64,000 nt of DNA from Notolepis coatsorum (GCA_963971535.1 OZ020593.1:40951766-41015765); one strand, 5' to 3'. Positions 33,886 to 45,129 are shown, counted from the first letter of the stretch. Numbers and translations are program-made. The notes: generated by a model not told the origin, from the sequence alone.

Positions 33886-35163
33886 TAGGGGTGTAGAGGT
33901 ACACGTATCCGTACCGAACCGTTTCAGTGTGTACCGTACCGTACCGAACGGCTGTGTAGTGTACCGAACGAATACAACGGTATGTTAACCACTAACAATC
34001 TAATATAATTATTTAAAAAAAAATTACAAGTCGATTATTAACACTTTAATCGCAGATGACGTGTTTAGACGTCATTCCTAGCCATGCTCATTCTGCCGAA
34101 GACGCCGTAACTCATCTTTGATATCAATAATTCAAAAATCTGTGATCGAAATCATATTTCTCCTCCGGAGCCATGAGATGTACTGGTGAGCTCCACTCAA
34201 CTGTCTAACGGTTCGAGAGCGCCATCTGGTGGCCGATCGGCCAAGAGGGAGGGGCGCGCCAAACAGGAAGTGCTCATCCATATGTCGTCCGGGCACTCGC
34301 GATCGGTAGCCGGACTCCATCTCAACACACTGAATGATCAATCGCTCGCCCTAACTCAATAAACAACGTTATTTGGATGTATATAGTATTATACAACCTG
34401 GAAATGGTTCATCAGGATCAACATCCCATAATCGAAAACGGTCTACTCCACGCTGATCGTCCAACGGCGCGAGGAACATACGGTAAGATCCAGCGTTATT
34501 TTCTAACGTATTCCATATAAACTGCTCTGATGACCATATGACCAACACTAGACGAATGGTATAATGTTGCCCACGGAATTATAAACGCCCCCTCGCCCAT
34601 CCGGTCAATATCAGATGATACGTAGTAACTTCTAGAACCACGTCCAGTTGAAATTTTTTATCTTGCGCCGATTGCTATCAAACTGTATTTCATCATCAAT
34701 ATAATGCATTTGGAGCTATAAATCAAGTTCTGGAGAAAGCTGCAGAAAACGATAAAAACACTTATACTTTAGACCATATTTTAGTATGAATATGTGAATG
34801 AAAAAGTATATCGTTGCTACACCCTGAACAATGGATATAGGACATTGAATGGGCCATAATAATGGCAATCTAGCAATAGAATTTAAAAAGTTATAGCCCT
34901 GCAAAGAAGGGGAACTTCTCCATAGACAAATAGAGCTGGCTAGGGATGGTAAATTATGAATTTAACCCATGGCGATCAAAGTGTTAATTTCAATATAGAA
35001 TATTTGTTGACAGCCCTACAAGTACAATTAGTTACAGCACACTACATCACCCGAGTGGAACATGGAAAGCCAAACTTTCCCCCACTGTACCGAAAATCCG
35101 TACCGAACATTGACTTCAAAACCGAGGTACATACCGTGGTTTTTGTGTACCGTTGCACCCCTA
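33886..35163. mobile_element. second hAT-type element, about 1.28 kb
   Basis: Ends TAGGGGTGTAGAGGTACACG and CGTTGCACCCCTA are partly inverted; runs of CGTACCG occur near both ends. TGTACCAG lies directly before the left end (33878-33885) and again at 35171-35178, seven bases after the apparent right end. No transposase frame is seen. Confidence 0.75.
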
Positions 35164-35199
35164 TGTAGTATGTACCAGTGATGCGTTGGTTGGGTGGTT

Positions 35200-35440
35200 T
35201 TCACCACCCTCTGCAGTGATTTCTGGTCTGAGGCAGTGCAGTTGCCATACCAGACTGTGATGTAGTTGGCGAGTATGATTGCTATGGTGTAAAATTTCAC
35301 CAGAATCTGAGGAGATCTCAGGAAGAAGAGACCTGTTGAGGGCCAGGTTGTTGTTGGTGCTCCAGGTATAATTTGTTCTTTGATATCTCATCCAATTCAT
35401 GAAGTTCTTTGGGTGAAAACATCTCCCAGTTGGGCAGCAA
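35200..35440 (-). pseudogene. CR1/Rex1-like LINE fragment
   Basis: The minus strand encodes FYTIAIILANYITVWYGNCT followed by SDQKSLQRVVKT, matching the block TIEIILTGNITSWFGN...SRLQRVARS of the copy at 22570-23838. Frames are broken and no 3' end is present. Confidence 0.65.
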
Positions 35441-35616
35441 ATAGACAATGTGTTTACCGTTTAGCTAACATTGATTGATTGATTGATTGATTGATACAAT
35501 TATTATTATGGAAAATGGGTTGTACCTTGTCTTTGTACGGATTTGTCAATATGAAATGTAATTTAGGTGCTGGTGAAACACAGGTACTCCTTGCTGCTTG
35601 GCTAGGGTCTTAACAT

Positions 35617-36742
35617 GGAAGGATGAAATTACCTACCTGGGTTCCATCCTAGAGGCTAATCTTTCCTGTGACAAAATGGCATCCAATGTAATAAAAAAAA
35701 GTCAACCAACGAACGCGATTCCTGTACCGGATCTCCTCTCTGGTAAACAAGAATACCCTGAAGACTCTAGCAGGAGCACTCATTCAAGGGTACTACGACT
35801 ATGCTTGCACCTCATGGTACCAAAGCACCTCAAAGGCACTAAAAAACTAATTACAAACATCTCAAAACAAGCTAGTCAGACTACTACTTGACCTGACTCC
35901 TAGAACCCACCTCACCCCTGCCCACTTTGACAACCTAGGATGGCTTAGAGTAGACGACAGAGTACAGCAACTTGCAATGGGCCTGGTCTACAAGATACAC
36001 TACGCGACCAAGGTACCCATGTACATGTCAAAATACTTCCCAAAGGTCAGTGAATACCACAATCACAACACCAGAGGGAGCTCCACAAATCATGTAAAAC
36101 CCAGATTCGGCTCAAACAAGGGACTAAACACGTTTTGCAATTATGCCACATCAATGTGGAACGCCCTACCTAAAGCTGTAAAGGAATGTGAATCACTACC
36201 CACTTTCAAAAACACTCAAAAAACACCTACGTGAGACTGCAATTCGAAACTGGCCCCTACAAATGTCCTAACCTAGTTGTACAGTAAATGACCAAGTAAG
36301 GCTTTGTCAATATTCCAATGTACAGTGTAAAATGTGTGTGTGTCCCCTACCCAACCCCCCCCCCCCCCCCCCCCCCCCCACCTCCAATGTACAGCCCTCA
36401 CCCAACCCACCCAACCCCACCCCACCCATCCAACCTCCTCCAATGTACAATTTCTACGCCAAATGTATATACACTCCTTTTCTGGACACTTTTGTATCAC
36501 AAACAGTACTGTATTTGCAAATCTGATATGTCATAAATGTATAGATGTAGCAGTACTGTCTATCTGTATGTCATGATGTATGTCATATATGTTATGATTA
36601 ATTGAAAATGGGGGACCCTGATGTAAACAAGACGAAAGTCTTTCTCTGGTCTGCATCCCCTTAACAATTGTATGTATTGAGCTGTACTGTAATGTACCCA
36701 TTCTGCAATCTGTTAATAAACTTTTCAATCAATCAATCAATG
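35617..36742 (+). mobile_element. LINE-A copy 3, 3' half
   Basis: Starts at the KDEITYLGSILEANLS block, keeps LGWLRVDDRVQQLAMGLVYK and SMWNALPKAVKECESLPTF, has a 3' UTR with an 18-20 base C-run (36357-36379), and ends in a (CAAT)n tail. A frameshift near 35690 disrupts it. Confidence 0.9.
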
Positions 36743-37101
36743 GACATAAGTCTATCGGGAGCCATGGACACGGCCTAACTAATGTAACGTTACTTACTGC
36801 CCAGTTTGTAAAAGCGTTTTATGTGTGGGGTAACAGTTAGCCAGGCAAGGAAGCGAAGGACATAATTAAGTAGAAGGTGTGTGCGACTCGTGTAGCCCCA
36901 AAGGGGAGCCCAACAGCAAGTTTAGTTATTTGGAACTTTTGACAGTGTTCGTCCAAATGTAAAAACATTAATGGTCCCTGCCAGTCAAACAGATATCTGC
37001 AGCATAATGCTAGCTAACAGTTACTACTAGCTAAACGTTAGCGGCCTTGTGTTTACTCAAATGCGATTGTATGACAAAATAAATTATATTTTATAACTTA
37101 C

Positions 37102-37200
37102 CGTTACGTATCTTCGGAGGTTGGCACAAATATTCTCGGAACATGCTCGCAAAGCTTATTCTGTAGGTCGTGCAGTCAAAGCGGAAGCATGTGTGTGTGA
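37102..37200 (-). other. probable fastkd5 5' UTR exon and promoter-proximal region
   Basis: A consensus donor GTAAGTT follows ...CGTAACG on the minus strand, and the sequence to its right is free of repeats until about 37220. Spliced to the exon at 31699 it gives a leader with a short upstream ORF (ATG at 37144, 20 codons, TGA just before the main start). The 5' end is not determined. Confidence 0.5.
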
Positions 37201-37221
37201 CGTGACCTACAGAAACTGCGC

Positions 37222-37695
37222 GCGTGATTATTTTCCGTAGCCTCTGTGAGCGAAGACGCTCTTTGATTGCAGCGAAGAAGAAAAAGACGTTCTCCGATTG
37301 GCTAACCCTCTAACTCTAAGCATAACCACTTCGAAATCGAAAGAATGCCTAACTCTAAGCATAACCACTTCGAAAGAATGCCTAAAAGCATAACCACTTC
37401 GAAGCAGAGAATATGTACAAGGCGGACGAGACCCTTCGGAGCTAAACCAGTCAGAGAGGGTCTTTTCTTCTACTATATGAATTGAAAATGGGGGACCCTG
37501 ATGGAAACAAGACAAACGTCTTTCTCAGGTCTGCATCCCCTTAACAATTGTATGTATTGAGCCGTACTGTATTGTACCCATTCTGCAATCTGTTAAATAA
37601 AGTTTTCATTCATTCATTCATTCATTCTTCGCTGTACACGGCCTAGCCAATCAGAGAGCGTCTTCGCAAACAAAGGCTACGGGCAAAAATCACGC
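37222..37695. mobile_element. TIR MITE upstream of fastkd5, with LINE-A insert
   Basis: cgtgattattttccgtagcc with cgaagacgctctttgattg at 37222-37268 is mirrored at 37640-37695 (caatcagagagcgtcttcgc, then ggctacgggcaaaaatcacg). A related half is at 61815-61868. Inside lie three copies of ctaactctaagcataaccacttcgaa (37303-37405) and a LINE-A 3' end. Confidence 0.7.
37475..37627 (+). mobile_element. LINE-A 3' end, (CATT)n-tail subtype
   Basis: About 150 bases of LINE-A 3' UTR with the diagnostic gatggaaacaagacaaacg and a CATT tail, like 20655-20792. Confidence 0.9.
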
Positions 37696-37706
37696 CAACT
37701 TTGCGT

Positions 37707-37850
37707 TGATTGGTTGATTGAAAACTTTATTAACAGATTGCAGGATCGGTACAGTACAGTACAGCTCAAAACATACAATTGTTAAGGGGATGCAGACCAG
37801 AGAAAGACTTTCGTCTTGTTTACATCAGGGTCCCCCATTTTCAATTCATC
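37707..37850 (-). mobile_element. LINE-A copy 5, 3' end only
   Basis: A short minus-strand copy: (ATTG)n tail, then aactttattaacagattgca to ttttcaattcatc. The next LINE-A copy follows at once in the same orientation. Confidence 0.88.
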
Positions 37851-38885
37851 ATTGATTGATTGATTGAAAAGTTTATTAACAGATTGCAGAATGGGTACAG
37901 TACAGTAGGCTACAGCTCAATACATACAATTGTTAAGGGGATGCAGACCAGAGAAAGACTTTCGTCTTGTTTACATCAGGGTCCCCCATTTTCAATTCAT
38001 CATAACATATATGACATACAAATAGACAGTACTGCTACATCTATATATTTATGACATATCAGATTTGCAAATACAGTACTGTTTGTGATACAAAAAGTGT
38101 CCAGAAAAAGAGTGTATACATTTGACGTAGAAACTGTACATTGGAGGAGGTTGGGTGGGTGGGGTGGGGTTGGGTGGGTGGGGGCTGTACATTGGAGGTG
38201 GGGGGGTTTGGGTAGGGGGGGGGGAACACTGTACACTGTACATTGGAATACTGACAAAGCCATACTTGGTCATTTACTGTACAACTGGGTTAGGACATTT
38301 GTAGGGGCCAGTTTCGAATTGCAGTCTCCCGTAGGTGTTCTTTGAGAGTGTTTTTGAAAGTGGGTAGTGATTCACATTCCTTTACAGCTTTGGGTAGGGC
38401 GTTCCACATTGATGTGGCATAATTGCGAAACGTGTTTAGTCCCTTGTTTGAGCCGAATCTGTGTTTAACATGATTTGTGGAGCTCCCTCTGGTGTTGTGA
38501 TCGTGGTATTCACTGACCTTTGGGAAGTATTTTGACATGTACATGGGTACCTTGGTCGCGTAGTGTATCTTGTAGACCAGGCCCATTGCAAGTTGCTGTA
38601 CTCTGTCATCTACTCTAAGCCATCCTAGGTTGTCAAAGTGGGCAGGGGTGAGGTGGGTTCTAGGAGTCAGGTCAAGCAGTAGTCTGACTAGCTTGTTTTG
38701 AGATGTTTGTATTTTGTTTTTTAGTGGCTTTGAGGTGCTTTGGTACCATGAGGTGCAAGCATAGTCGTAGTACCCTTGAATGAGTGCTCCTGCCAGAGTC
38801 TTCAGGGTATTCTTGTTTACCAGAGAGGAGATCCGGTACAAGAATCGAGTTCGTTGGTTGACTTTTTTTTATTACATTGGATGCA

Positions 38886-40963
38886 ATTTTTTTGAAGAAA
38901 ACAACATCTTGGAAGAATTTCAGTCGGGATTCAGAAAATATCATAGCACTGAAACTGCCCTCACCAAAATAATCAGTGACCTCAGACTAAACTCTGACGA
39001 GAATAAGATCTCCATCCTTATCCTGCTAGATCTCAGTGCAGCATTTGATACAATCGATCACGATATTCTAATCGATCGTCTTGAAAACCATGTCGGTTTC
39101 GCAGAACATGTGCTAGGCTGGTTTAAAACATACATCAGAGGGAGGAAATTCTATGTTAAACTAGGAGATCACATGTCTGATATATACGACAACAACTATG
39201 GAGTTGCACAAGGGAGTTGCCTAGGTCCTTTACTCTTCTCCCTTTACATGTTACCGCTGGGTGATATCATCAGAGAACATAATGTAGATTTCCATAGCTA
39301 TGCGGATGATACACAACTGTACATATCTGCTGAACCAAATGATACAGCGATTAGCTCCATTACAGACTGCTTACTGGCAATAAATAAATGGATGAGTAAG
39401 AACTTCCTGAAACTAAACGAGAACAAAACTGAAATTCTAATTATCGGCTCCAAAACTAAAAAAGAAACATTAATAAAGAACCTGGGGGGACTAACCCCTT
39501 GGATCAAATCTGAGGTCACTAGTCTCGGGGTTATCATAGATTCAGAACTGAACTTCAATTCTCATATTAGCAAAGTGACGAAAACATCGTTCTTCCATCT
39601 CAGAAATATAGCAAAAGTACGACCATTTATTAATCAGAACGATGCTGAGAAGCTAATTCATGCATTCATATCTAGCCGGTTAGACTACTGTAATGCACTT
39701 TTCACAGGTCTCCCTAAGAAAACCACAGAGAGGCTTCAGCTAATCCAAAACTCTGCAGCCCGACTGCTAACTAGAACCAAAAGGAGAGAGCACATTAGTC
39801 CAGTCTTAGCTGCTTTACACTGGCTTCCTGTAACATTTAGAATTGACTTTAAGGTCCTTCTCCTTACATACAAAGCTCTAAATGGACAGGGACCTAGCTA
39901 CATCGCCAACACTCTAATAAATTACACACCAGCAAGAACACTGCAATCATCAGCTGCTGGACTACTAGAGGCTCCCAGAAGCAGTCAAAAGAGGATTGGT
40001 AATGCAGCCTTTATCAACTATGCCCCAAAACTATGGAACAAACTACCCCAAAACATGAGAGAAGCCAACTCGCTAGACATCTTTAAAAGACAGCTTAAAA
40101 CCTATCTCTTTGCTCAGGCATTTCACTGATAGATATCTGCTACCACCTAGTGGCAAGAGGAAACATCAGGGATATCCTGACACAACTTGTACTTACCTGC
40201 ACTATTCTTACCCTGCCTACTCTTATACACTGCCTATCAAATTCATGTGTCGGTTATCGCACCTTTTACTTATTTTTTTTTTTTTAAACTTTGACCAGTC
40301 AGCTGGTTCTTTTAGCGTTTATAGCTTTTTCTGGTCAAGCATGACCGACAGAAACAGGTTGAATGGGGTATAGATCGGGGGAAAGACACTCTGAGAAAAT
40401 ACGGCGAGTCCGGGAGTCGAACTCGTGTACCCCAGATCCGTGACACGCACGGTTGTCCCCGACGCCGAAATAGCGTCCGAGGTACGCGGTGAGCTACTGG
40501 AGCTCCCCCGCACCTTTTACTTCTTACTGATGACTATTTTTAAACTGAATTATTTTAAACTATTTTTATTATTTGCTAGATCCAAATGTGAAACACTGTG
40601 ATTATTTGTATTACTGAATAGAGAGCCTATTAGGATGCTAGATCCTAATGTGAAACACTGTGATTTACCATACCTTGCTATGCTCGCTCATGCCTGTATT
40701 TTTTATGTCCGTTCTATTTAATAATTTTTCGACTTTTTAAACTGAATCATTTTAAACTATTTTTATTATTTGTATTACTGAAAACTGTAAGCGGAGAGAC
40801 TATTGGGATGCTAGATCCTAATGTGAAACACTGTGATTTGCCATACCTTGCTACCTGTCTATCTTTTTTATGCCCGCTTATGCCTGTATTTTTTACTGTT
40901 GTGAAGCACTTTGAACTGCAACCTCTTTATGAAAAGTGCTATACAAATAAAGTTATTATTATT
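38886..40963 (+). CDS. L2-like LINE reverse transcriptase, open over about 415 codons
   Basis: The element begins inside the reverse transcriptase at EEFQSGFRKYHSTETALTKI and stays open to a stop at 40129. Motif A is [19 protein letters not shown], motif B GVAQGSCLGPLLFSLYMLPL (Ala replaces the usual Pro of VPQG), and the catalytic motif HSYADDTQLYI. The thumb and C-terminal parts contain LGVIIDSELNFNSHI, RLDYCNALFTGLP, NSAARLLTRTKRREHI, LHWLPVTFRIDFKVL and APKLWNKLPQNMR. Endonuclease and N-terminal reverse transcriptase are absent (5' truncation). The 3' UTR ends with gaaaagtgctatacaaataaagttattattatt, the usual L2 end. A small SINE sits in this 3' UTR. Codons upstream of 38886 belong to the host LINE-A, so the apparent Met at 38780 is not native. 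Confidence 0.87.
40272..40509 (-). mobile_element. short tRNA-like SINE (family D) in the L2 3' UTR
   Basis: T-run at left, tRNA-like head at right (gggagtcgaactcgtgtacc; minus strand GTTCGACTCCCGG). The target duplication GCACCTTTTACTT lies at 40259-40271 and 40510-40522. Confidence 0.88.
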
Positions 40964-41823
40964 ATTTTGTCACAGGAAAGATTAGCCTCTAGGATGGAAC
41001 CCAGGTAGGTAATTTCATCTTTCCTTGTGACAATATTGTAACCCACTGTAACCGAGAAGCCGTCAGTCTTGCTGAGTTTGTTATTTGAACCGAAGAGAAT
41101 GGACTCTGTTTTGCCCATGTGTAATGATAGTTTGTTGTCGGCGAGCCATATGCAGATTTTGCCTAGTTCCGAGCTGAGGGATTTTTCAACCTGTAACTTG
41201 TTCTTGTCAGAGACCAGCAGGGCTGAGTCATCCGCAAACAGGAACAAGTTGCAGTCACAAGCTGACGACATGTCATTTGCATAAATTAGGAATAGTAGCG
41301 GTCCTAGTATGCTTCCTTGTGGAACACCACAGCTCACTGTGAGGGGGGGGGATAGGGTACCGTTTACCTCCACCATCTGTTTTCTCCCCTCCAGGTAGGA
41401 TTGTATCCAGCTGATAGACTATCAAAACCAATTGCTTTTAGCTTGTCAATCAGAATGGTGTGATTGACAGTGTCAAAGGCCTTTTGTAGGTCCAGCATGA
41501 CCATGCCGCAGTATTTGCCCGCGTCCAACTCTTGTTTGATGTGGTCGTTCAAATAGAGAAGGCATGTGTCAGTGGAGTGGGATGTTCTGAAGCCAGATTG
41601 GAATTCGTAGATTAGATTTTTTTCCGCAAGGTACTTTTCGATCTGTTCGTATACTATTTTTTCCATGACTTTCGAGATGGATGTAAGGATAGAAACAGGG
41701 CGGTAGTTGCCTGGGTCTAATTTGCTGCCCTTTTTGTGCAGGGGTGTTACTCTCGCAATTTTGAAGTCCTTGGGGACGTCATGTATGTCATGACATACAT
41801 GACATACAGATAGATAGTACTGC

Positions 41824-42332
41824 CCCTGTGCCTCAAATAGATCCGCTATCAACTCTATCTTTAATCTTTCAAAATGTTCAGTTGCTATCGCTATTAGCTC
41901 TATCTTTAATTTTTCAAAATGTACAGTTGCTATTGCATGCACTCATCTGTGTTTCACCACACACATGAGTGCATGCTTACCAACTGTCCGTCTGCAACAC
42001 TACTATCACCGACATCTAAGAAGGGAGATCCCCCCTTGAACGGCCCTTCTAAGGTTTCTCTCCTCCACATTGCCTGTGGAGCTTTTTTCCCCTATTGTTA
42101 GGTTTTAGTGAGTTTTTCCTTACCTTCGCGTGGGGTATGTCTGGGAGTGCTTGCATTCTTTCATTTATTTGCATTCATCTAAAAAATGTTTGGACCCTAT
42201 GGTGTTCTTGTTCTGTTCTTGACTTATTGTTATGTTGTCTTCTTGACTTGTTTAAAGAAGACCTGTACGGCCCATGGGGACATTAACGTGTGTTGTCGGG
42301 CCCTATAAATAAATTTGATTTGATTTTTGATT
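41824..42332 (+). mobile_element. LINE 3' UTR fragment with (GATTT)n-type tail
   Basis: Contains aaggtttctctcctccacat, cctgtggagctttttt and gagtttttccttacc, a motif run common in 3' ends of fish LINEs, and ends ccctataaataaatttgatttgattt. The short duplication TACTGC flanks it (41818-41823, 42333-42338). No coding part remains. Confidence 0.7.
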
Positions 42333-42345
42333 TACTGCTACATCT

Positions 42346-42806
42346 TTTTTTTTTATCCACTTTTTCTCCCATTTTCTATATTTTCTCCCATCCCAATTTC
42401 GTATCATCCAATTCAACCCTCCCCTTCTTGCCTCCCACAAGCCGGCTGCAATGTGGACTAAGTCATACATAGCACAAGTCCCCTCCGGTACTTGAGGTAA
42501 CAGCAGTCGCATCTTTTCACCTGCGCAGCTCGATCTCTCAGTGGCGAGGAGTAACGCGTGGGAGGCTCACGCTGCCCCCGACACTTCCTGATTCTACTGC
42601 GCAGGCGCACCAACCGACCTGTAGGAGTCGCTGTCCACAACGCCCGATCCCCACCCATCAGTTTCCCACCCCCTAATATGGCCAATGTGTATTAGTATGA
42701 ACGACCAGCTAAACTGAAAGCAATGTGGAGCGCTGGGCTCGAACAGGCAAGCCCAGCGTCTCCGCATTTGTGGCGAGCGCCTTGCCCACTACGCCACGTA
42801 GCCGCC
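42346..42806 (-). mobile_element. tRNA-derived SINE, family A
   Basis: Same family as 32044-32514, with a 13-base internal deletion (cacgaacgctg-type stretch missing near 42424). Right duplicate AGTACTGCTACATCT at 42811-42825; the left duplicate is split by the LINE fragment. Confidence 0.9.
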
Positions 42807-43628
42807 CCACAGTACTGCTACATCTATACATTTATGACATACCAGATTTGCAAATACAGTACTGTTTGTGATACGAAAAGAGTCCAGAAAAGAGAGTAGA
42901 AACTGTACATTGTAGGAGGTTGGGTAGGTGGGGTGGGGTTGGGGGGGGTGGGGGGGACTGTACATTGGAGGTGGTTGGGTGGGTGGGGTGGGGGGTGGGG
43001 GGGGGGGGGGGTGGGGGGGGGGGGTTGGGTAGGAGGGGTGGGTTGGTGGGGGACACTGTACAACTGTACAAGCAAAACTGTACGAAACCATACATGGTCA
43101 TTTACTGTACATTGGAGGGGGTTGGGTTAGGACATTTACAGCGGCCAGTTTCGAATGGCAGTCTCCCGTAGGTGTTCTTTGAGTGTGTTTTTGAAAGTGG
43201 GTAGTGATTCACATTCCTTTACAGCTTTGGGTAGGGCGTTCCACATTGATGTGGCATAATTGCGAAACGTGTTTAGTCCCTTGTTTGAGCCGAATCTGGG
43301 TTTAACATGATTTGTTGAGCTTCCTCTGGTGTTGTGGTCGTGGTATTCACTGACCTTTGGGAAGTATTTTGACATGTACATGGGTACCTTAGTCGTATAG
43401 TGTATCTTGTAGACCAGGCCCATTGCAAGTTGCTGTACTCTGTCGTCTACTCTAAAGTTTAAACCATCCTAGGTTGTCAAAGTGGGCAGGGGTGAGGTGG
43501 GTTCTAGGGGTAAGGTCAAGTAGAAGTCTGACCAGTTTGTTTTGTGATGTTTGTAATCTTGTTTTTAGCGCCTTTGAAGTGCTTTGGTACCATAAGGTGC
43601 AAGCATAGTCGTAGTACCCTTAAATGAG

Positions 43629-44050
43629 CCTGGAGAGGGCTACAGCGTTATTGGTTTTGTGTTTCAGTAGATGCTCTTTGGATTAAATCCGGGGTAGGAT
43701 CCGTTATAGTTATAAAAAAAGTTGTAGTCCAAGGCAGCTCTACAAATTTTTAAAAGCCTTTATTGAATGGCTCACATTATTTAGATCATTTAAAAGAAAC
43801 CAACATGTTTCGGCCTACATAGGGCCTTCATCAGGGTATAGATAACTAAGACCAAACAAAACTCTGACTAATAAAGAGAATCCAGAACTCTGGTAAAGTC
43901 TAATTACAATGAGAGACAGCTGTGCTAAATGAATGGAGGCACAGCATATACATAACATGACATAGTTAGAAAGGGTCAGCAAAGATACAATCCACTTAAT
44001 GGTAGGCTATGTCAAAAAATATGTCACTGTGGAAGGAATATACAATAATA
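43629..44050. repeat. unclassified repeat-like stretch
   Basis: Contains the phrase caacatgtttcggcctacat followed by agggccttcatcaggg, which recurs near ends of various vertebrate retroelements. I cannot assign a family or reading frame. Confidence 0.35.
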
Positions 44051-44058
44051 CTAAATAT

Positions 44059-44425
44059 TAGGGATGTCTGATATTATCGGCCTACCGATATTATCGGCCG
44101 ATATCGGCATTAAAATGTGATATCGGAAAATATCTGTATCGGTTTTCAATTTCTTTTCTTTTTTTTTTACATTTCCATTTCCTTTATTTACCCAGGCAAG
44201 CAAGTAAGAACAAATTCAGATTTTATTTATTGTCAAAAGTATGCATAATGTTGTGTTAATTCCACAACAAGAGATATGTAATGTTAATTACCTGAAATTA
44301 TTCCATTTTTGGGGGGGGGGGGGGGGGAACCCTGCCGGTATCGGTTGATATCAGTATCGGAAATTAAGAGTTGGACAATATCGGTATATCGGTATCGGTA
44401 AAAAAGCCAATATCGAGCATCCCTA
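44059..44425. mobile_element. hAT-type MITE with 8-bp target duplication
   Basis: Inverted ends TAGGGATGTCTGATATTATC and AATATCGAGCATCCCTA. CTAAATAT lies directly outside at 44051-44058 and 44426-44433. The interior is rich in TATCGGC-type repeats and holds a 17-base G-run (44312-44328). Confidence 0.93.
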
Positions 44426-44534
44426 CTAAATATATATAAAATAAAAGATGAATACATTATATGTATATATACACACTCAAAGTATTGAATCAACATAAGG
44501 AAATGTTACTCGCATATGATCGTTACTCGCATAT

Positions 44535-44893
44535 GCCCCCCACTGGCCAGTTGTAGGGAGGATAGAAGCCTTGCATCACATGTCCCCTCCGATACATGTG
44601 GAGGCAGCCTGTCACATCTTTTCACCTGCCAGCGCAGGTGAACCGTGTAGGAGGCTCACACTGCCCACGCCATTTTCCTGACTTTGCTGTGCAGGCGCCC
44701 CAACCGACCTGTAGGAGTCGCTGTTCACAACGACCAGACTACCACCCTTCGACTTCCCACCCGCTAACTCTGCCAATTGAGTTAGTATGACGGGCGGCCC
44801 AAGCCGGAGGCAACGCAGACAGCTGGATTCGAACCCAGTGTCTCTTGCGTTGGTGACGAGCGCAATGTCCGCTGCACCACCCAGCCGCCCTAG
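44535..44893 (-). mobile_element. tRNA-derived SINE, family C
   Basis: Related to 57881-58297: cccactggccagttgtaggg, ggaggcagcctgtcacatct, a tRNA-like head with B-box gattcgaacccag. A duplicated gttactcgcatatg (44503 and 44520) sits at its left, but no matching right flank was found. Confidence 0.8.
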
Positions 44894-44992
44894 GCTCCAA
44901 TTCTTTTTAATTATATTGCGAACAGCAAGGGCCTTAGTGCTATAAGTGGTGGAGAAAAACACCCTATCGGTTTTCTCTTTCTTTCTATATAG

Positions 44993-44993
<1 letters not shown>

Positions 44994-45085
<92 letters not shown>

Positions 45086-45129
45086 CCTATATATATATAG
45101 CCTATATATATATATATATATATATATAT
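44994..45129. repeat. (TA)n microsatellite with AGCC interruptions
   Basis: An alternating TA run of about 130 bp, broken by tagcctata units at 44990, 45083 and 45101. From 45130 to 45650 no gene or named repeat is seen. Confidence 0.95.

Larger units (their letters stand above)
31700..37101 (-). other. fastkd5 5' UTR intron
   Basis: Inferred intron between a minus-strand donor AACG|GTAAGTT at 37102/37101 and the acceptor TTTTCAG|TCGG at 31700/31699. It is about 5.4 kb and mostly made of insertions (SINE, two hAT elements, LINE fragments). Confidence 0.6.
37851..41778 (-). mobile_element. LINE-A copy 6, interrupted by an L2-like LINE
   Basis: Two pieces of one minus-strand element, 37851-38885 and 40964-41778, join in the sequence attggatgc|attttgtcac, which is continuous in copy 1. 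The right piece encodes KDFKIARVTPLHKKGSKLD, SISKVMEKIVYEQIEKYL, MLDLQKAFDTVNH, CGVPQGSILGPLLFLIYAND and FADDSALLVSD with few defects. The left piece encodes the C-terminal 180 residues in one open frame, then a G-rich (minus C-rich) 3' UTR tract and the (CAAT)n tail. Confidence 0.9.
41779..43628 (-). mobile_element. LINE-A copy 7, interrupted by two insertions
   Basis: The 3' UTR starts at 41779 without its tail, is cut at TACTGC by a LINE 3' fragment (41824-42332) and at AGTACTGCTACATCT by a SINE (42346-42806), and resumes at 42813. It then has the G-rich tract (42915-43050, minus C-rich) and the C-terminal frame MGLVYKIHYTTKVPMYMSKY to SMWNALPKAVKE, ending at about 43628. Confidence 0.85.

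Noticed and set aside
33886..35163. Possible host exon inside the second hAT element (short minus-strand frame near 34132-34341)
   Set aside because: No splice signals or family resemblance; the segment is bounded by transposon ends.
41779..43628. Reading LINE-A copies 6 and 7 as one long element
   Set aside because: At about 41778 the 5' part of one copy meets the 3' UTR of the next, so they are two insertions in the same orientation.
44312..44328. Isolated G-run as a quadruplex regulator
   Set aside because: It lies inside a hAT MITE and is a simple homopolymer with no sign of conservation in this window.
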